64,000 nt of DNA from Cryptomeria japonica (lineage: Eukaryota; Streptophyta; Pinopsida; Cupressales; Cupressaceae), in the NCBI RefSeq assembly GCF_030272615.1, contig NC_081410.1, positions 292,550,457-292,614,456 on the forward strand, given 5' to 3'. The stretch's first letter is position 1; the number at the start of each line of letters is the position of its first letter. Shown here one piece after another: positions 21,819 through 33,524 of the stretch. The translations under genes and the position numbers were made by a program. The notes beneath the pieces are model-generated. The model worked only from the letters and a program-made list of their open reading frames with translations. It was not told the DNA's origin and made no database searches.

Positions 21819-22260
21819 ACCTTGACAACTTGAGGATAGAATTAATAATTCCATTTGATGATAAGGAAGTGTTGTAGTGTTATGTTGAAACAAATTTGAC
21901 CTGTGAAGAAATTTCAGTTGTTTGAGTATTTGTCCTCTACAAGGAGGTGGCGACTTTATCAAAAGATTAGTGTTAAAGATTTGAAGGATTGAAGGTGATT
22001 TTGCAAATCCTAGGTTGAAGAAGGCAGCATCAACTTCACCATTTCTAGGTATTTAGATTTTCATGAGTCAAGTGTATTTTCATGAAAATTATAAAAAAAA
22101 AAATGTTCCCTAAAAAGTGAAAGAAGCACTAAGGAAGGGAATGGTAGTGATTATTTTGCATGCTCCTGTGATTTAGTTTTCACTTTATGTATAAGATTAG
22201 ATGGAGTATGGTTGGAGCCTTACAATGTAGTAGTTCAAGAGAAGGGAAAGAAATAAGGGA
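21819..22260 (+). other. TAT-G 5' leader, continued
   Basis: Untranslated leader between the COP-1 insertion and gag. It contains AGGTGGCGACTTTATC near 21946 and an A-run near 22090. No ORF is supported. Confidence 0.6.
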
Positions 22261-22952
22261 ATGAATGAAAATACATATCATGTACCTATGTTTCCTCATG
22301 AAATGTCAAAAAAAAATGTGCAATCTATGCCAAGTCATCATAGAGATTTCTTTAGGGAAAGATATAAACCATTGAATTTTGATGGTATCCAAGGTTTCCC
22401 AAATCCTATTCTTGTAGGGGTTAGGGAACAATTACTAGGATTCAATGGGAAGAAGTTAGAATCAACACGACAACATTTGTAGGAGTTTATTGAATTAATG
22501 AAAGATTTTGAAATAAATCAAGAAGATATTTTCATGAAGTTGTTTGTTCAGTCTTTGAGAGAAAATGCCAGAGACAGGTTCTCCTACATGCCAGTATGCT
22601 CTATCTCATCATGGGATGAGTTGAAGATGGCATTCATGGAATAGTTTGGTGAAAGAATTAATCCAAGATCAGTTATGAAAACATTCATGTATATTCAAAA
22701 AGAAGAAGATGATTTAGTACCTTCTTTTAATCTTAGATTTTCTAGGGCATTGGATGACAATCCTAGCAGTTATAAATGATGCAGTGCCTAGTTGTTTATT
22801 TGGCTGCATTTGAAGAGGAAGAGAGTTATTTTCTAAGAGATAAGGATCCTAAAACCTTACACCAGGCTTATAGGATAGAAATGGATATTGAAAACAATTT
22901 GAAATATGGAATCCCTAGGGGTTAGCTATCTGCAAGGGTATATTATCCTAAG
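22261..22952 (+). pseudogene. gag: TAT-G gag (degenerate)
   Basis: The start MNENTYHVPMFPHEM opens a frame to TAG at 22480. The next part holds the Retrotrans_gag signature: DIFMKLFVQSLRENARDRF, then SISSWDELKMAFME, then a TAG (22642) in place of the Gln of the 'F..QFGE' motif, then FGERINPRSVM and PSFNLRFSRAL. This matches the central capsid helices of Gypsy Gag. Further stops and shifts follow from 22780. No zinc knuckle is seen. The protein would form the particle shell in an active relative. Confidence 0.75.
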
Positions 22953-23990
22953 ATGTTAAGTTTTGAAGCAAAGCATGAATCTGAAACTAAAGGACCATGT
23001 CAAGAATTTTATATCCCTACTGATTACATTAGCCCTACTATTGATTATGATTTGAATAAAAATGTGAGTGAAGAGAACTTGTCCCAGACAATGGTTATTC
23101 CTCATATTGATGAAGAAGAAGCTAATGAGAAAGTAGCTAACATATTAGATGTAGAGATAGATATGGTGTCAATCACTTTACTAAAGGACAACAACAATGT
23201 TTTCTTCGAGAAGAATACCTCATAGGGAGTTGGTTTGTAGTCTTGTTTTTTAGATAGATATAATAGTGAGTGTGACGAATTGGAAGGTTTTATGTTTTAA
23301 ATGGATGCAAGTTTGCAGGACTATGATAATAAAAATTTAGATGATGAGATACCATCAGATTTTGATGATAAGATCTATGAGGATTGTATTGTTGGGTGTT
23401 GTTCCAGTTTAGATTTTGATTCCTGGATTCCTGATAAACCTGAAGATGAGATAAGAAATAACTTTAGTGAAAGTGTAAATGGACTATTTGATGAAGATGC
23501 AGATGAAGATCAATTGGTTCTCTATTATAATATTTTTGAGAAGGGTTTTCATATTATTCCTAACCCTTTGTATGAAGAAAGAACTACGAATTTGGATATT
23601 ATTGCATCAATTTCTGAAATGGAATATTGTGAAAATAAAGGTGTGATATCTAATGTAAAGATAGGTAACAATGAGTAGTCTTCTCCTATTGCTAATATTG
23701 TTGACATTAGATTGGAAATAGAATAAGAAAATGAAGTATATGAAGACGTCATCTCTGATCCTTTCCTTCCCCTTGATAACAGTTTGCTTGATATGATCAG
23801 TAAGAGGGAGGATTCTTCGGAGAGTCCCTATTTCAGTAGGCAGGTTGATAATGCAAAAGAGGCATGTTTTTTTAGTTATGTGCTTGAATATGAGATTTTC
23901 CTTTTCCAACAAGATGATGTTTTTGCAAAAAAGGATATCGGTTGCAGTCAGGATGTGTGCTATGTTGAGTATACATCATATATGTCATAA
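22953..23990 (+). pseudogene. TAT-G acidic ORF downstream of gag, unknown
   Basis: Two longer open stretches (22953-23225 and 23301-23678) and a shorter one (23784-23990) in related frames, separated by TAG/TAA codons (23222, 23298, 23676 and about 23726). The product is very acidic, rich in Asp/Glu/Asn, with repeated 'DEE', 'DDE' and 'DEDADED' clusters, and has no recognisable enzyme motif. In an autonomous Tat element protease and RT would be expected here; neither is present. It may be the C-terminal extension of a Gag-only polyprotein in a non-autonomous element. Confidence 0.5.
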
Positions 23991-26497
23991 AATAACAAAT
24001 ATTCTATATCATTGCACAAGTTTCAGATTTTCAATAGTAATTGCAGTGATAAAATTAAGCATAGTGGACGGATAAAAAATGACCAGCAAGTTTGAAAAAT
24101 GGTTTTCCACTTATGTTATTAAATTATATTTGATGCTTTCAAAAGAAAATCATGTTTATGATAGAGGAAAGAACTGGTTGACATTAGCGGATGGCTTTAG
24201 GCCATCACACTTGGTCTGATCCTCTAGGCCACAAGTATTTTGGGGTAGAGTGGTTTTCTTTGACTCGATGCCCAATGGAGTTATGAATAAATCCCCTCTT
24301 AATTGCATGTTCATAGAAAATTTTGAGGTTTCTACTTTTTTTAAAGTAGTTGTTATCCATAAGCATTAGTTAGGTTTTCTTTGGTAGTGTAGTTTCTTTT
24401 TGTTGAAGTTACCTTGTCCAGGTAATTTCTTTTTGGTCTACCCTGCAGTTGGTCTAGTTCACTCAAAGATTTTGGTCTCTCGATTCATTCCTGTGAAATG
24501 GCCATCCTCAACTAGAGCCACTAATAGCTCTAAAAATTGATTGCATGAAATTTTAATTTTTTGAGCTCAAAACATTGATTTTTCAGGTTTTACTTGTATC
24601 CTCTTGAATGATCCAAGGTCTAGGATTTAGGGTTAATCAAAACTTCTTACATTTTGTGAAGAAAGCCCTAGAAATGATATCTTTTGTTGTTACTTTTTCC
24701 CCACTTAAAGCTGAGGGTACCCTTTCCATGAGTGGGGCCATCTTATTTCCTAAGAAAAATGTTGATCAACTAGTTCATGAAATAATAATTTCCCTAAGTC
24801 AAGTGCATAACTTTCTTATTACTGGTCCCCTTTTAAAATATTTATACCTATGCTTCTATTTTCCTAACTACAAAAGGTCCTAATTACTTTGACCGTTTGC
24901 TACAGACAGGATGGATCCAATGGCTAGCGCTCTCCCGCGATCAAAGATGCGAGGATTTTAATGACCATGACATCACGAGATTATGTTGCATTTTATCGGT
25001 GGAAACCGATAGGATTAGTAGTATAACTAGTTGAAAGCATTGTGATACCGATTCACAAGTGGTAAAGGTTGATCTACTAACAGTCTCATCAATTTGTACA
25101 TGCTTAGAATGAATGAAGATGTTTTATCTTGAGATAAAAGGTGCTTCATTTTTAAGTCCTAGAAGAGTGAATAGGCAATATGCAAAGTGGTAAAGATTGA
25201 ACAGATCAGATGGCTCTCGTATTCCCACAATGGAATTTTTAGGTAAATTATGGACCATGGCATCACGAGATGATGCCACGTGTCCCAAGCTGATCAGGAA
25301 GGCTTACAAAGAGGTTGGTAATAGAGTTTGGTTGAAGGATGATATGGCAATGTTCAGTCAGGGATTTGTGGGTCCACAGATATAGAAGGAAACTCAAACT
25401 ACTAAGTTTGAAAGAAATGACCATTAGATTAGCCAAGTTGGTTGAGATCTGTGACTAAGTTTCAAATGAGAAGTTTGGAGGGATTTTGGAGGCACTATTT
25501 GTAGCTTGCGAGAAAAGGCAAGATGAATGGGATTTAGACTTGTCAATTTAGGATTGATTTGACAGTCAAAGATAATAGCTCAGAGAAATGAAAGGATTTG
25601 GATAAGCTTCAAGTGTGATGGATCACAAGTTCTCTGATGAATCTAGAGATTTGCTTGTTGACAGAGATCCTAAAGCAAGAGATCGTACTTTGAAAAATAG
25701 AATAAAATTAGGATAAAATCACTCGCATCAGGTGAAACTTGACAGAAGAATGTAGTAGATGTGATATGCATAAATTCTAGTGTCCATAGCTAGCAGAGTA
25801 AATTGAGAACACCAGAGTGATGATGTTTAGAGAACAAGCACTACTTGATGAAGTATGGTTCAACTATAAATGCAACAAGGTGGTGATTGAATTGGTAAAG
25901 GAGTATGAAGCCTTTTCATTGTCTAAATGTAGTTTTTCTTTCTACAAAGGAAATGATTTGAGCAAGCTTGTAGATGGAGTTATAATATACTTTATGATAT
26001 CGAATGGATTTTTTCTCTCATGTGTGAGTATGTCTATTTCCATAGGAGATGTGAAAGTGGGGAGGATTGCTAGAGGGGATGTGAAAGCCTTTTCTTATGA
26101 AGAAAGGCCATGCATGGCACAACCTCTGTGTCTAATCAGTCTCCGAGTGCAGAGGATTCTGAGAAAGAGCCTGTAGAGGAATGAAAAAGGAACATGTCTA
26201 GGATGGGAGTGACAACAATCCATTTGTGTGGCTGCATGGAAGCTATGACCCTCCCCAACATATTTTGTTTACCCTATAACTCCCCCTCTCACTTCCTCTG
26301 ATCCTGGGCATGAAGGTTGAGTTCCTCCTCTATCTTGAGGGGTGACTTTACCTCTTGTCGAGATCCCATTTCCCTTTCTAAGGAAGGGAAATGCTCTATT
26401 GGACAAAAATGCAACATCTCACACTCCATCCAAACATGTCAAGATGATAATGGAATGACTCACACAATTTTTCTCCTACCAATTTTTTATTAGGGAA
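23991..26497 (+). other. TAT-G 3' non-coding region
   Basis: About 2.5 kb between the last ORF and the 3' LTR. I find no pol motif. Open stretches at 24608-24883, 25197-25385 and 25817-26176 have no recognisable homologue. An imperfect direct duplication lies at about 24917-25000 and 25207-25290. It is consistent with the long untranslated 3' segments of Tat/Ogre elements. Confidence 0.5.
24893..25300 (+). repeat. Imperfect direct duplication of about 290 bp spacing
   Basis: 'tggctagcgctctcccgc...accatgacatcacgagattatg' at 24920-24990 resembles 'tggctctcgtattcccac...accatggcatcacgagatgatg' at 25208-25278. GTGGTAAAGGTTGA (25059) and GTGGTAAAGATTGA (25187) also match. The copies are old and diverged. 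Confidence 0.5.
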
Positions 26498-27694
26498 TGA
26501 TGATTCACAGGTGCCAGTGCATGGACATGTGAACATTTTTTGAAATAGAATTGTATACAGCCTTTAGGGATAATTATCAAAAAATAAATTTGTTGTTGAC
26601 AAGTGTCTCATGACCTGAAGCTTATCGCTCCCTTGTTTTCTATAAAAGGGAATTCAAGGACATTAGTTAGGGTCCTAATTTCCTGAGAAAGATCTCTGTA
26701 AAGTAGATCTTTTCTACAGGATTAGGTCCAAATTAGTTGTAGAGAGTCATAGGAAATAACAGAGATTGTAATGTTATTTTGTAGAGAAAAAAGGTAATAG
26801 AACAGTTGCAGGTTCCCTTTTTCAAGTGGGACATTCTGTATTTGAATTTGTTGGCTATCATCTGATAAAAGATAGCTTATGATATTAATGCAAACATATT
26901 TTTGCTAATCTTTACTCTCCTGTGTGCAATTTTATCTTCTTTTAAGCAAATGGGATCAAGGGTTTCATTTGTTTGTTGCATTGTTATGATGTATGTATTC
27001 TTCCATTCAATGCTTTGGTCCAAGGGGTAATTAAAATGCTTGAATGAGATTAAATAGAAAATAAGGCTTGCCATAGGATTTGATAAGAAGTTCGGATTAA
27101 GGATTATAAGCAGACCAATATTGTAAGGCAGCATTGTTTCAAGCTAGACCAGCTATTAGATGAAATTTTATCAGATTTTCAGTAACATTTTTCATAGACT
27201 CTATAACCCAAATGAATAAGGCACTAGTATTCACTAGAAAATCTCATTAGGTTTTCAGTTTCCGGTTTTATCTTCTTTATAATCTCTCAGAATGAGTTTT
27301 ATAAATATCAGAATAATCATTTGCTAAGATTTATGTATTTTCTAAAAGTTGTCTCACCCTCTCCCATACTCCAGCTTAAGGTTGAGGATCACTAAAGGAT
27401 TTTCCACTATTGAGAATTCCCGCTTTTTGTCGAGTCTTATTTTGAGATAATCTTCTTTGTTTCAGTAAGTTTCTTGAGTATCATTGCAGAGAGCAGGATA
27501 TCTTACTGAAGGGATCACCATCCTTGGTTCTACAGAGCCTAAAGCATAGAAGGACTCTCTGTCCTTGTTATTGTTGGTCCAAGCCTGACAGATATTGATA
27601 GTTGGAGGTGGCTCTCTAGAAATATTTGGAGGAAATCAGCTTGGTCTTTGAGCTATAAGAAGTGTAAACCTGACATCCATTTTGGGAACCAACA
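26498..27694 (+). repeat. TAT-G 3' LTR
   Basis: Matches 1-1093 from about 26527 onward and ends GGGAACCAACA at 27694. The start at TGATGATTCACAG (26498), after TTATTAGGGAA, is a best guess because the partner's head lies off the window. A TATA-like CTATAAAAGGG is near 26640. It is followed by the TAT-E gag, so TAT-G is inserted there. Confidence 0.82.
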
Positions 27695-28580
27695 CATCCC
27701 AATCAAAAATGTCCAATTTCAACCCTTGTATTGAAGCAACTATTAATAGCCTAGCTCAAACCATCTCATTCTTGCAACAACAAATAGTTTCCATGAAAAA
27801 ATAAAATTTTAATGTGCCCACATTTGATGTAGTGAGCTCATTATCTAATGCTATTGTTTGTGTTGGCCCCCCTAAACATGTAGAAGTTCCTCAATTGGAG
27901 CTTTTGAATGGAAAAGGTGATCCTGTGACTCATGTGAAAATATTTCAAACTTTGTGTAGTGATTTTTCTTATGATCAAAGACTTTTGACTAAATTGTTTA
28001 CTAGAACATTTAGGGATAAATCTTTGCAATGGTATTGTTCTTTGCCTCCTTATTTAATTACATCATTTCAACAATTGGCTAATGCTTTCATTCAATGATT
28101 TCACAATAATATTGGTCCTAAAATACTTTGACTGGTTTAATGCATTGTAAGAAAGGTGTTAGAGAAAAGTGACTGATTTTATTGGTAAATATAAGCATTT
28201 GTATTCTCAAATTTTTTATCCTATGCCTGATCAAGATGTTCGAAGAATTTTTATTTTTAATTTACAAAAAGACATTAGGGATAAGCTTCTCTTTTCTGAT
28301 TTTACTTCCTTTACATAGTTGTACGCAGTACTTCATAACTATTAGCTTCAAGTGAGTCAATTTGAACAATATCCTTCAATGGCTCCAATTGATAAGAATT
28401 AAAGTACTCAATAACCTTTTTCAAAGTTTAAACCGAACAATGGATTCATCAAGTTCAATGACAACAATAATACCTAGGTACTAGCCACAATAATAGATGT
28501 GCCTCCTTTATCCAAGTATTTTAGAAAAGAATTTTCTCCTTTTTCAACATCTTTGCATAGCATTATGACACAATTGTTAC
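27695..28580 (+). pseudogene. gag: TAT-E gag, N-terminal and capsid part (degenerate)
   Basis: An ATG at 27709 opens a frame that passes a TAA (27802) into a longer open part (to 28098). This includes PQLELLNGKGDPVTHVKIFQ, then FTRTFRDKSLQWYCSLPP and SFQQLANAFIQ, the standard Retrotrans_gag pattern with the conserved 'A..W' spacing. After 28098 stops and shifts accumulate to 28580. Whether TAT-G split the extreme 5' end of this gene cannot be told, because the left flank of TAT-G is outside the window. Confidence 0.75.
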
Positions 28581-28587
28581 AAAGAGT

Positions 28588-29597
28588 GTGTTGAAACTTC
28601 CTCCCATCAAACCAATTGACACAACCAAATATTTGCCACATTATCATAATGCCAAATACTTTTGTCAATATCATCATCAACCCGGTCATGAAACTAAAAA
28701 TTTTTATTCCCTAAGGAGTAAAATTCAAGACCTTATTGATAACAATACCATATATGTAGTTGGTGTGAATGACAAAGGAAACAAACCTTTAGCTCCTCCT
28801 AATAAAAACCTCCAAATCTTTACCAATCCTTTGCCTTCTCATTCTACTAATGTTAATGAGTCTAAGCATCTTGCATTTTCTCCTAATGATCTTGGCCTTG
28901 AGTCTAATAAAATGGTGAATCTTATCGATAAACCTACACCTCCTAACAACCTATGCATTACCTTTGATCCTAGTGAAACTATTAAAACACCTGATGACCC
29001 ACTATATATCACTATTAAGATCAAAGACATGCTCTCACAGGGAGTTCTTATTGATCTCACGTGTATGGTGAATATAATAACTAAAGAATATCTTTATATT
29101 TTACAATTGCATCAAGTACCATATGATAAATTTGATGCGGTGATCAAGTTCTTTGATGGTTTCTCTTGTCCTACCATTGGCTCTATTTTTCTTCCCATTG
29201 AGGTTGGTACTACATGTTTAGATGTCAACTTTTGTATCATTCCTAAATCGGATCAATTTCATGTGAAGTTGGGACATCCTTGGCTCTCTTCCATGAAAGA
29301 ATTCCCTTCTACTATTAGTAAGTGTTTGAAATTCCCTCTTAATGACAAAATCATAAAAATTAATCATAGCATGTACCAACCCACTGTGAGGCATGGAGAT
29401 GTTAATCTTGATTACTTTTGGTCTAAGTAATTTGAACCTCTTAAGCCTTGAAGTGATGGTCTTTTTCAATCTTATCAAAGGTGGAAGAATGAGATGATCT
29501 TATCCTTAAGCAATCTTAGAGATCCTAATCCCATTTCTCTTCTTTATGATAGATCTATTTATCCTCCTCATCATGATGGACCTAGTCTCCTTCCTAC
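28588..29597 (+). pseudogene. TAT-E gag C-terminus and retropepsin-like domain
   Basis: Open from 28588 to a stop at 29430. It begins with an atypical zinc-finger region of the Tat type (YFCQYHHQPGHETKNFYSLR followed by KIQDLID). A retropepsin-like fold follows: GVLIDLTCMVNIIT keeps the catalytic Asp, but the usual following Ser/Thr-Gly is Leu-Thr. Then come the flap-like FFDGFSCPTIGSI, IPKSDQFHVKLGHPWL and KFPLNDKIIKINH. The frame continues weakly to 29597, where NA-D is inserted, and resumes at 60314. Protease would process Gag. No reverse transcriptase follows, so TAT-E looks non-autonomous. Confidence 0.72.
29593..29597. repeat. NA-D target-site duplication, left (CCTAC)
   Basis: CCTAC precedes TATTGGAATC at 29598. 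The same bases follow the right end at 60309-60313. Counting one copy keeps the TAT-E reading frame open. Confidence 0.9.
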
Positions 29598-30741
29598 TAT
29601 TGGAATCAGGGAACACTGAGAGGGGGGGTGAATTAGTGTTCCACAAATTTTAAACTTGTAATTTTGATTCTTTAACAACTGAATGCATAAGAAAGAAAGT
29701 AAAGTGCATAAACACAAACCAAATAACCATGCAACCATAACACCAATATTTTTACGTGGAAAAACAAAAGGGAAAAACCATGGTGGGATTTGAACCCACA
29801 ATACTATTTCACTATGGCCAGTAGAAAAACAATATTACATAAGGGGAATGTACTTGCATTTAGGTACACTGCCTAGCGCTCACTGTTCAAGTTACAAAAA
29901 TAGGGCAACAACCTCAGAGGAAGGATCAATGCCTTATAAGTTATTACAAACTGATTACAATAAGTAGTGAACTAGAAAATAGCATTTGACTATGTCAAAA
30001 ATCAGTTCTGGTTAAGTGCAAAATAATTTGTTGCAACTGATTTACTTATTTGGTATGTTTTGCTCTGTAACTTATTACCAAATCAACCAAGATCAAGATG
30101 TGCATGTGAAACTGCACTCAATCGCTTCAAAATACTCTATCACACCATATATCTCACCAAATGCATCACCCAAATCAATCTTATATATTTGGACTAGAAA
30201 AATTAATCTCCCACGGGTTGGCTTCACAAAATATAAAAAATGAAACATGTAACTGCAAGTTGGCTTAGATCTTTTACTGGATCATATTTCTAACCCAAGA
30301 TCACATGCTTCCTATAGGTCTCACATATCACCCCAAACAAATTTCCAATCACCAGAATCAACTCTAAGAATCTGGTCACATGTTATAACACCAAACATGA
30401 AGAATACTCTGCTTTATTGCTCTACTGGATATCAGATCTTCAAACAAGCATAGGAATTAACACCAAAGGGTGGATTGTCATGATAATCTACTCCATATAC
30501 CCAACCAAATAATCACTGATAACATAAACCAAAATCTGCTTCACTGGAAATGATAAAACTATATACTACACTACACTGACAATCCTAATCCAAGAGTACT
30601 CTATCCTAGACATCTAGTTAACCAAAACTACCAGATCAGATCAAAAGGTTGAGTTGCCATCAGTGACAACTCCTAAGAATCTGTAATCATCAAGAACCAT
30701 CAATCTTCACTAGAGCATCACCGGAATATTAAATTCTAACA
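29598..30741 (-). repeat. NA-D 3' LTR
   Basis: 1,144 bp. On the minus strand it runs TGTTAGAATTTAA to CCAATA, with the terminal CA mutated to TA. The partner is 56303-57346 plus 60192-60308. A minus-strand TATA-like AAATATATAAG lies near 30181-30191. The C-run CACCCCCCCTCTCAG is near the LTR 3' end (plus 29614-29632). Confidence 0.9.
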
Positions 30742-30990
30742 ATCTCCCCCTTTGGCATTGATGGCAACACATGTGAAAAATGATAAGTATCCTAAAATTT
30801 GCAGAACACCAAAAATATGAATTTTGTACTCTCAATTTGACTGACTCCCCCTGAACTGCTTTCTCCATTTTTCACTACTCTCTATCTTCCCATTTGACAT
30901 CAATGGAAAAGGGTGGGAATCCACCAAAACTTATGTATAAAAGAATGAATTAATGCAATTGTTTACATGAACTTAAAGAAGTTAGAGTAA
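30742..30990 (-). promoter_or_regulatory. NA-D 3' tail with polypurine tract
   Basis: On the minus strand GTTGCCATCAATGCCAAAGGGGGAGAT abuts the LTR, and a second CAGGGGGAGT lies near 30846. Same arrangement as NA-A and COP-1. Confidence 0.8.
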
Positions 30991-32330
30991 GTCACCTTTA
31001 GGGATTCTAAATATTGGTTCCATCCTCTTATTATGCACTACAAGTATTGGAAACACTCAAAAACACTTATTATGGCACTGCACATGAATTCATAAACCTC
31101 AAGACTCAAAAGATCGGATGGCACCAGTTTACCTAAGGCACTGATTGCATCCTATTGTGCTCCCAACAAGGTATCCATCTAGGGATTTATAAAACTTCTC
31201 AGATCTCCCACTCTGCTCAAAATTATCTCGTTATCTTGGTTCAAACTCTTTATTTTCTCAGCGAGTTCTAAAATTTTTGCTTCAAGTGAGCTTGGAAACA
31301 CTAACTGAGGTGCAAAAGATTGACCAATACCATCTAACTTACCCTCAAGATCTCCTATCTTCTGATCAATGTCTGTAGTAAATTTGGGCAAAAATTGACA
31401 TGATTTTAAAATTTTCCCACCTTCATCCAATGCCTCTTCTATACTCTTCATTGCAGTCTTCAGGATCACTCTATCTCTCTCAACTTCTTTCAACTTTTCT
31501 TGCAATCTCATCTCATTAAATCTCTTTTGTATAGATTCATCTGCAGCCTTTTCTAATGATACAAAATTGAAGTTAAGAACATTTAACAAGTTCTTAATCT
31601 TTTCAGAGGGATAAGCACCAAAATCCTAACTAAAACTAGATAAAATATTTCTAAAACCTCAGTTGCAAGAGAGATGGTCTTTTTATCTTCAGAAAGAAAT
31701 TTCAACAAGTCTTCACTTGCCTTAATTTGAGCTTGGGTGGCAAGTTTCAATTCTTGAAGAGGGGAAAGAGTTCTTAAATCAACCGGACCATGAGAAAAGT
31801 CATCCTCAACATCAATCTACTTACCTTTGTCAGACACATTGACTACAGTCATGGTTACCAGAGGTTTCTTTATTTTCTCATCACTCTTCTCTTTCTCCAC
31901 CTCTACACTCACACTCTTTTCAAATTTTGCAATCTCCTCAGCTATCATTTCTACAATTACTTCTATCTCAAGAGGGTCCTGAGTAGCTTCACTAGAGATG
32001 TCTACTACTAGATTCTTCAAGGGTGTATCTTGTGTTGTTTCAACCTAATCAACAGATGGTTGATCCTTCTGACCACCAGAGACTTCTACAGTTACTTCCA
32101 GAAGGGAATTATCTTCAGGAATGTGCTTTACCAGTTGGGTGGCATCCTCTGTCTGATTCACCACATATCTAAGTTCTAAAAACAAGTCTTTAATTATTTG
32201 CTCAGTCTCTTTTGCAACTTCATCAATTTTACCGAGCATTATTCTATTTACCCTTCTCTTACTTTTGAATTTATCTTTTGCCAATTTCAATAATCTTTCA
32301 ACTTTATCTCTGGATATTATTGAACAAGCA
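30991..32330 (-). pseudogene. NA-D ORF2, C-terminal half
   Basis: Minus-strand open stretches at 32045-32290, 31817-32020 and 31179-31589 follow one another with few stops. They encode an acidic linker (EDATQLVKHIPED) and a coiled coil (DQKIGDLEGKLDGIGQ, LELAEKIKSLNQDNEIILSRV) equivalent to the end of NA-A ORF2. The protein is open through the NA-B insertion point when only one TTAAC is counted, joining 40361 to 32330. Function unknown. Confidence 0.65.
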
Positions 32331-32335
32331 TTAAC
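32331..32335. repeat. NA-B target-site duplication, left (TTAAC)
   Basis: TTAAC here and at 40356-40360. The NA-D ORF2 frame remains open when the segments are joined at one copy, which fixes the boundary 18 bases upstream of where LTR homology starts. Confidence 0.82.
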
Positions 32336-33462
32336 TATTGGCTTGATGATGATTTTAATGATTAAACTTCATCATATGTTGTCATTGATGAAATAGATAC
32401 ATAGACATATGTTCATATTGTCTACCGGTGTGACTTCAAAGTTATGTATATTACAACCTGTATACTAGAAGTTTATATCTAACCAGTACATGGTGACAAT
32501 CGGTATATGCATGGAGACAACAAGTGATTATACTTACCTTGGCATCAACATGAAGATCCAGCAAAGATTATCAAAGGAGCATCAAAGGATAAACAGTTTA
32601 TATGTTTAACTCCAACTGGTATTGATTCTTCCAACCAGTATTCATTGATTATGTGATGAGTTATCACTATTCGTGATGAGTTATCACTAGTCATGATGAG
32701 TTATCCTTACCGACAAGTTTTGGTGGTATTTTTGTGATGAGTTATGATTGTTTGACCAGATACACTACACCTAGGTAATTGTGATGTGATTTCTAGAGGC
32801 CGACATGAAATCTAAATGTCTATATATTGACATCACAATAAATTATTTTGTATGAGTGAAGGAGATATGTTATGTGCAAAGGCAGAAGTATTAAGTTGCA
32901 GAGTATCATGGTAAAGAAGTGTTGAGTGCATAGAAGAGGATCTATCCAAGCAAGTTGTACTATTACTAGATCACACTACCTATTGTTTTCTAATCATTGC
33001 AATAGTCAAATCCCCTAATTTGGTAAGCTCTAACAAGCTTCATTGTACAAATCCTCTAACCAGGAGATCCATTAGTTTAGATTCAGAAATCCTCCACTGA
33101 GGTTACTCCTTACAGGGTACTACCTTTTACAGGGTATAGCTTTTAACTAGCTTTGGGATCTTTAAGAGGATTCACTCCTAGCAGAGCACTTTGTAGACCT
33201 TAACCGGTCAGTTATCTATTATTGCAGATAGTTAACTTGTGAGTCCCATCTCACCGTGGTTTTTACCTATTTGGGTTTTCCATGTATAAACACTTGTGTT
33301 ATGGTGAATGTTATACTTATTGTGGATGTTGTTACATCATTTTGGATTTCATGCATATTTTTTAACAAACTTATTAAGCATTTCTATTGGTCAGTGCTTA
33401 AAGTAGTTTTGTTTTTGGTGTCACTGATTCACCCCCCCTCTTAATGCTTTACAAGTCTATCA
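32336..33462 (+). repeat. NA-B 5' LTR
   Basis: 1,127 bp. Homology to the 3' LTR begins at 32354 (TTTAATGATT versus TGTAATGATT). The first 18 bases (TATTGGCTTGATGATGAT) are absent from the 3' LTR. It ends AAGTCTATCA. Contains CCACTTGTGTTATGG-like and GATTCACCCCCCCTC words shared with the other families. Confidence 0.85.
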
Positions 33463-33464
33463 AT

Positions 33465-33477
33465 TGGTATCAAATCC
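33465..33477 (+). promoter_or_regulatory. NA-B primer binding site
   Basis: TGGTATCAAATCC lies two bases after the 5' LTR. It resembles the Met-tRNA-type site of COP-1 in its first eight bases but has a different 3' part, similar to NA-D (TGGTATCAGATCC). Confidence 0.75.
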
Positions 33478-33524
33478 TAACTTCTTTAAAGCCTAATCAC
33501 TTGGAAGGAAACCCTAAAGCTACC

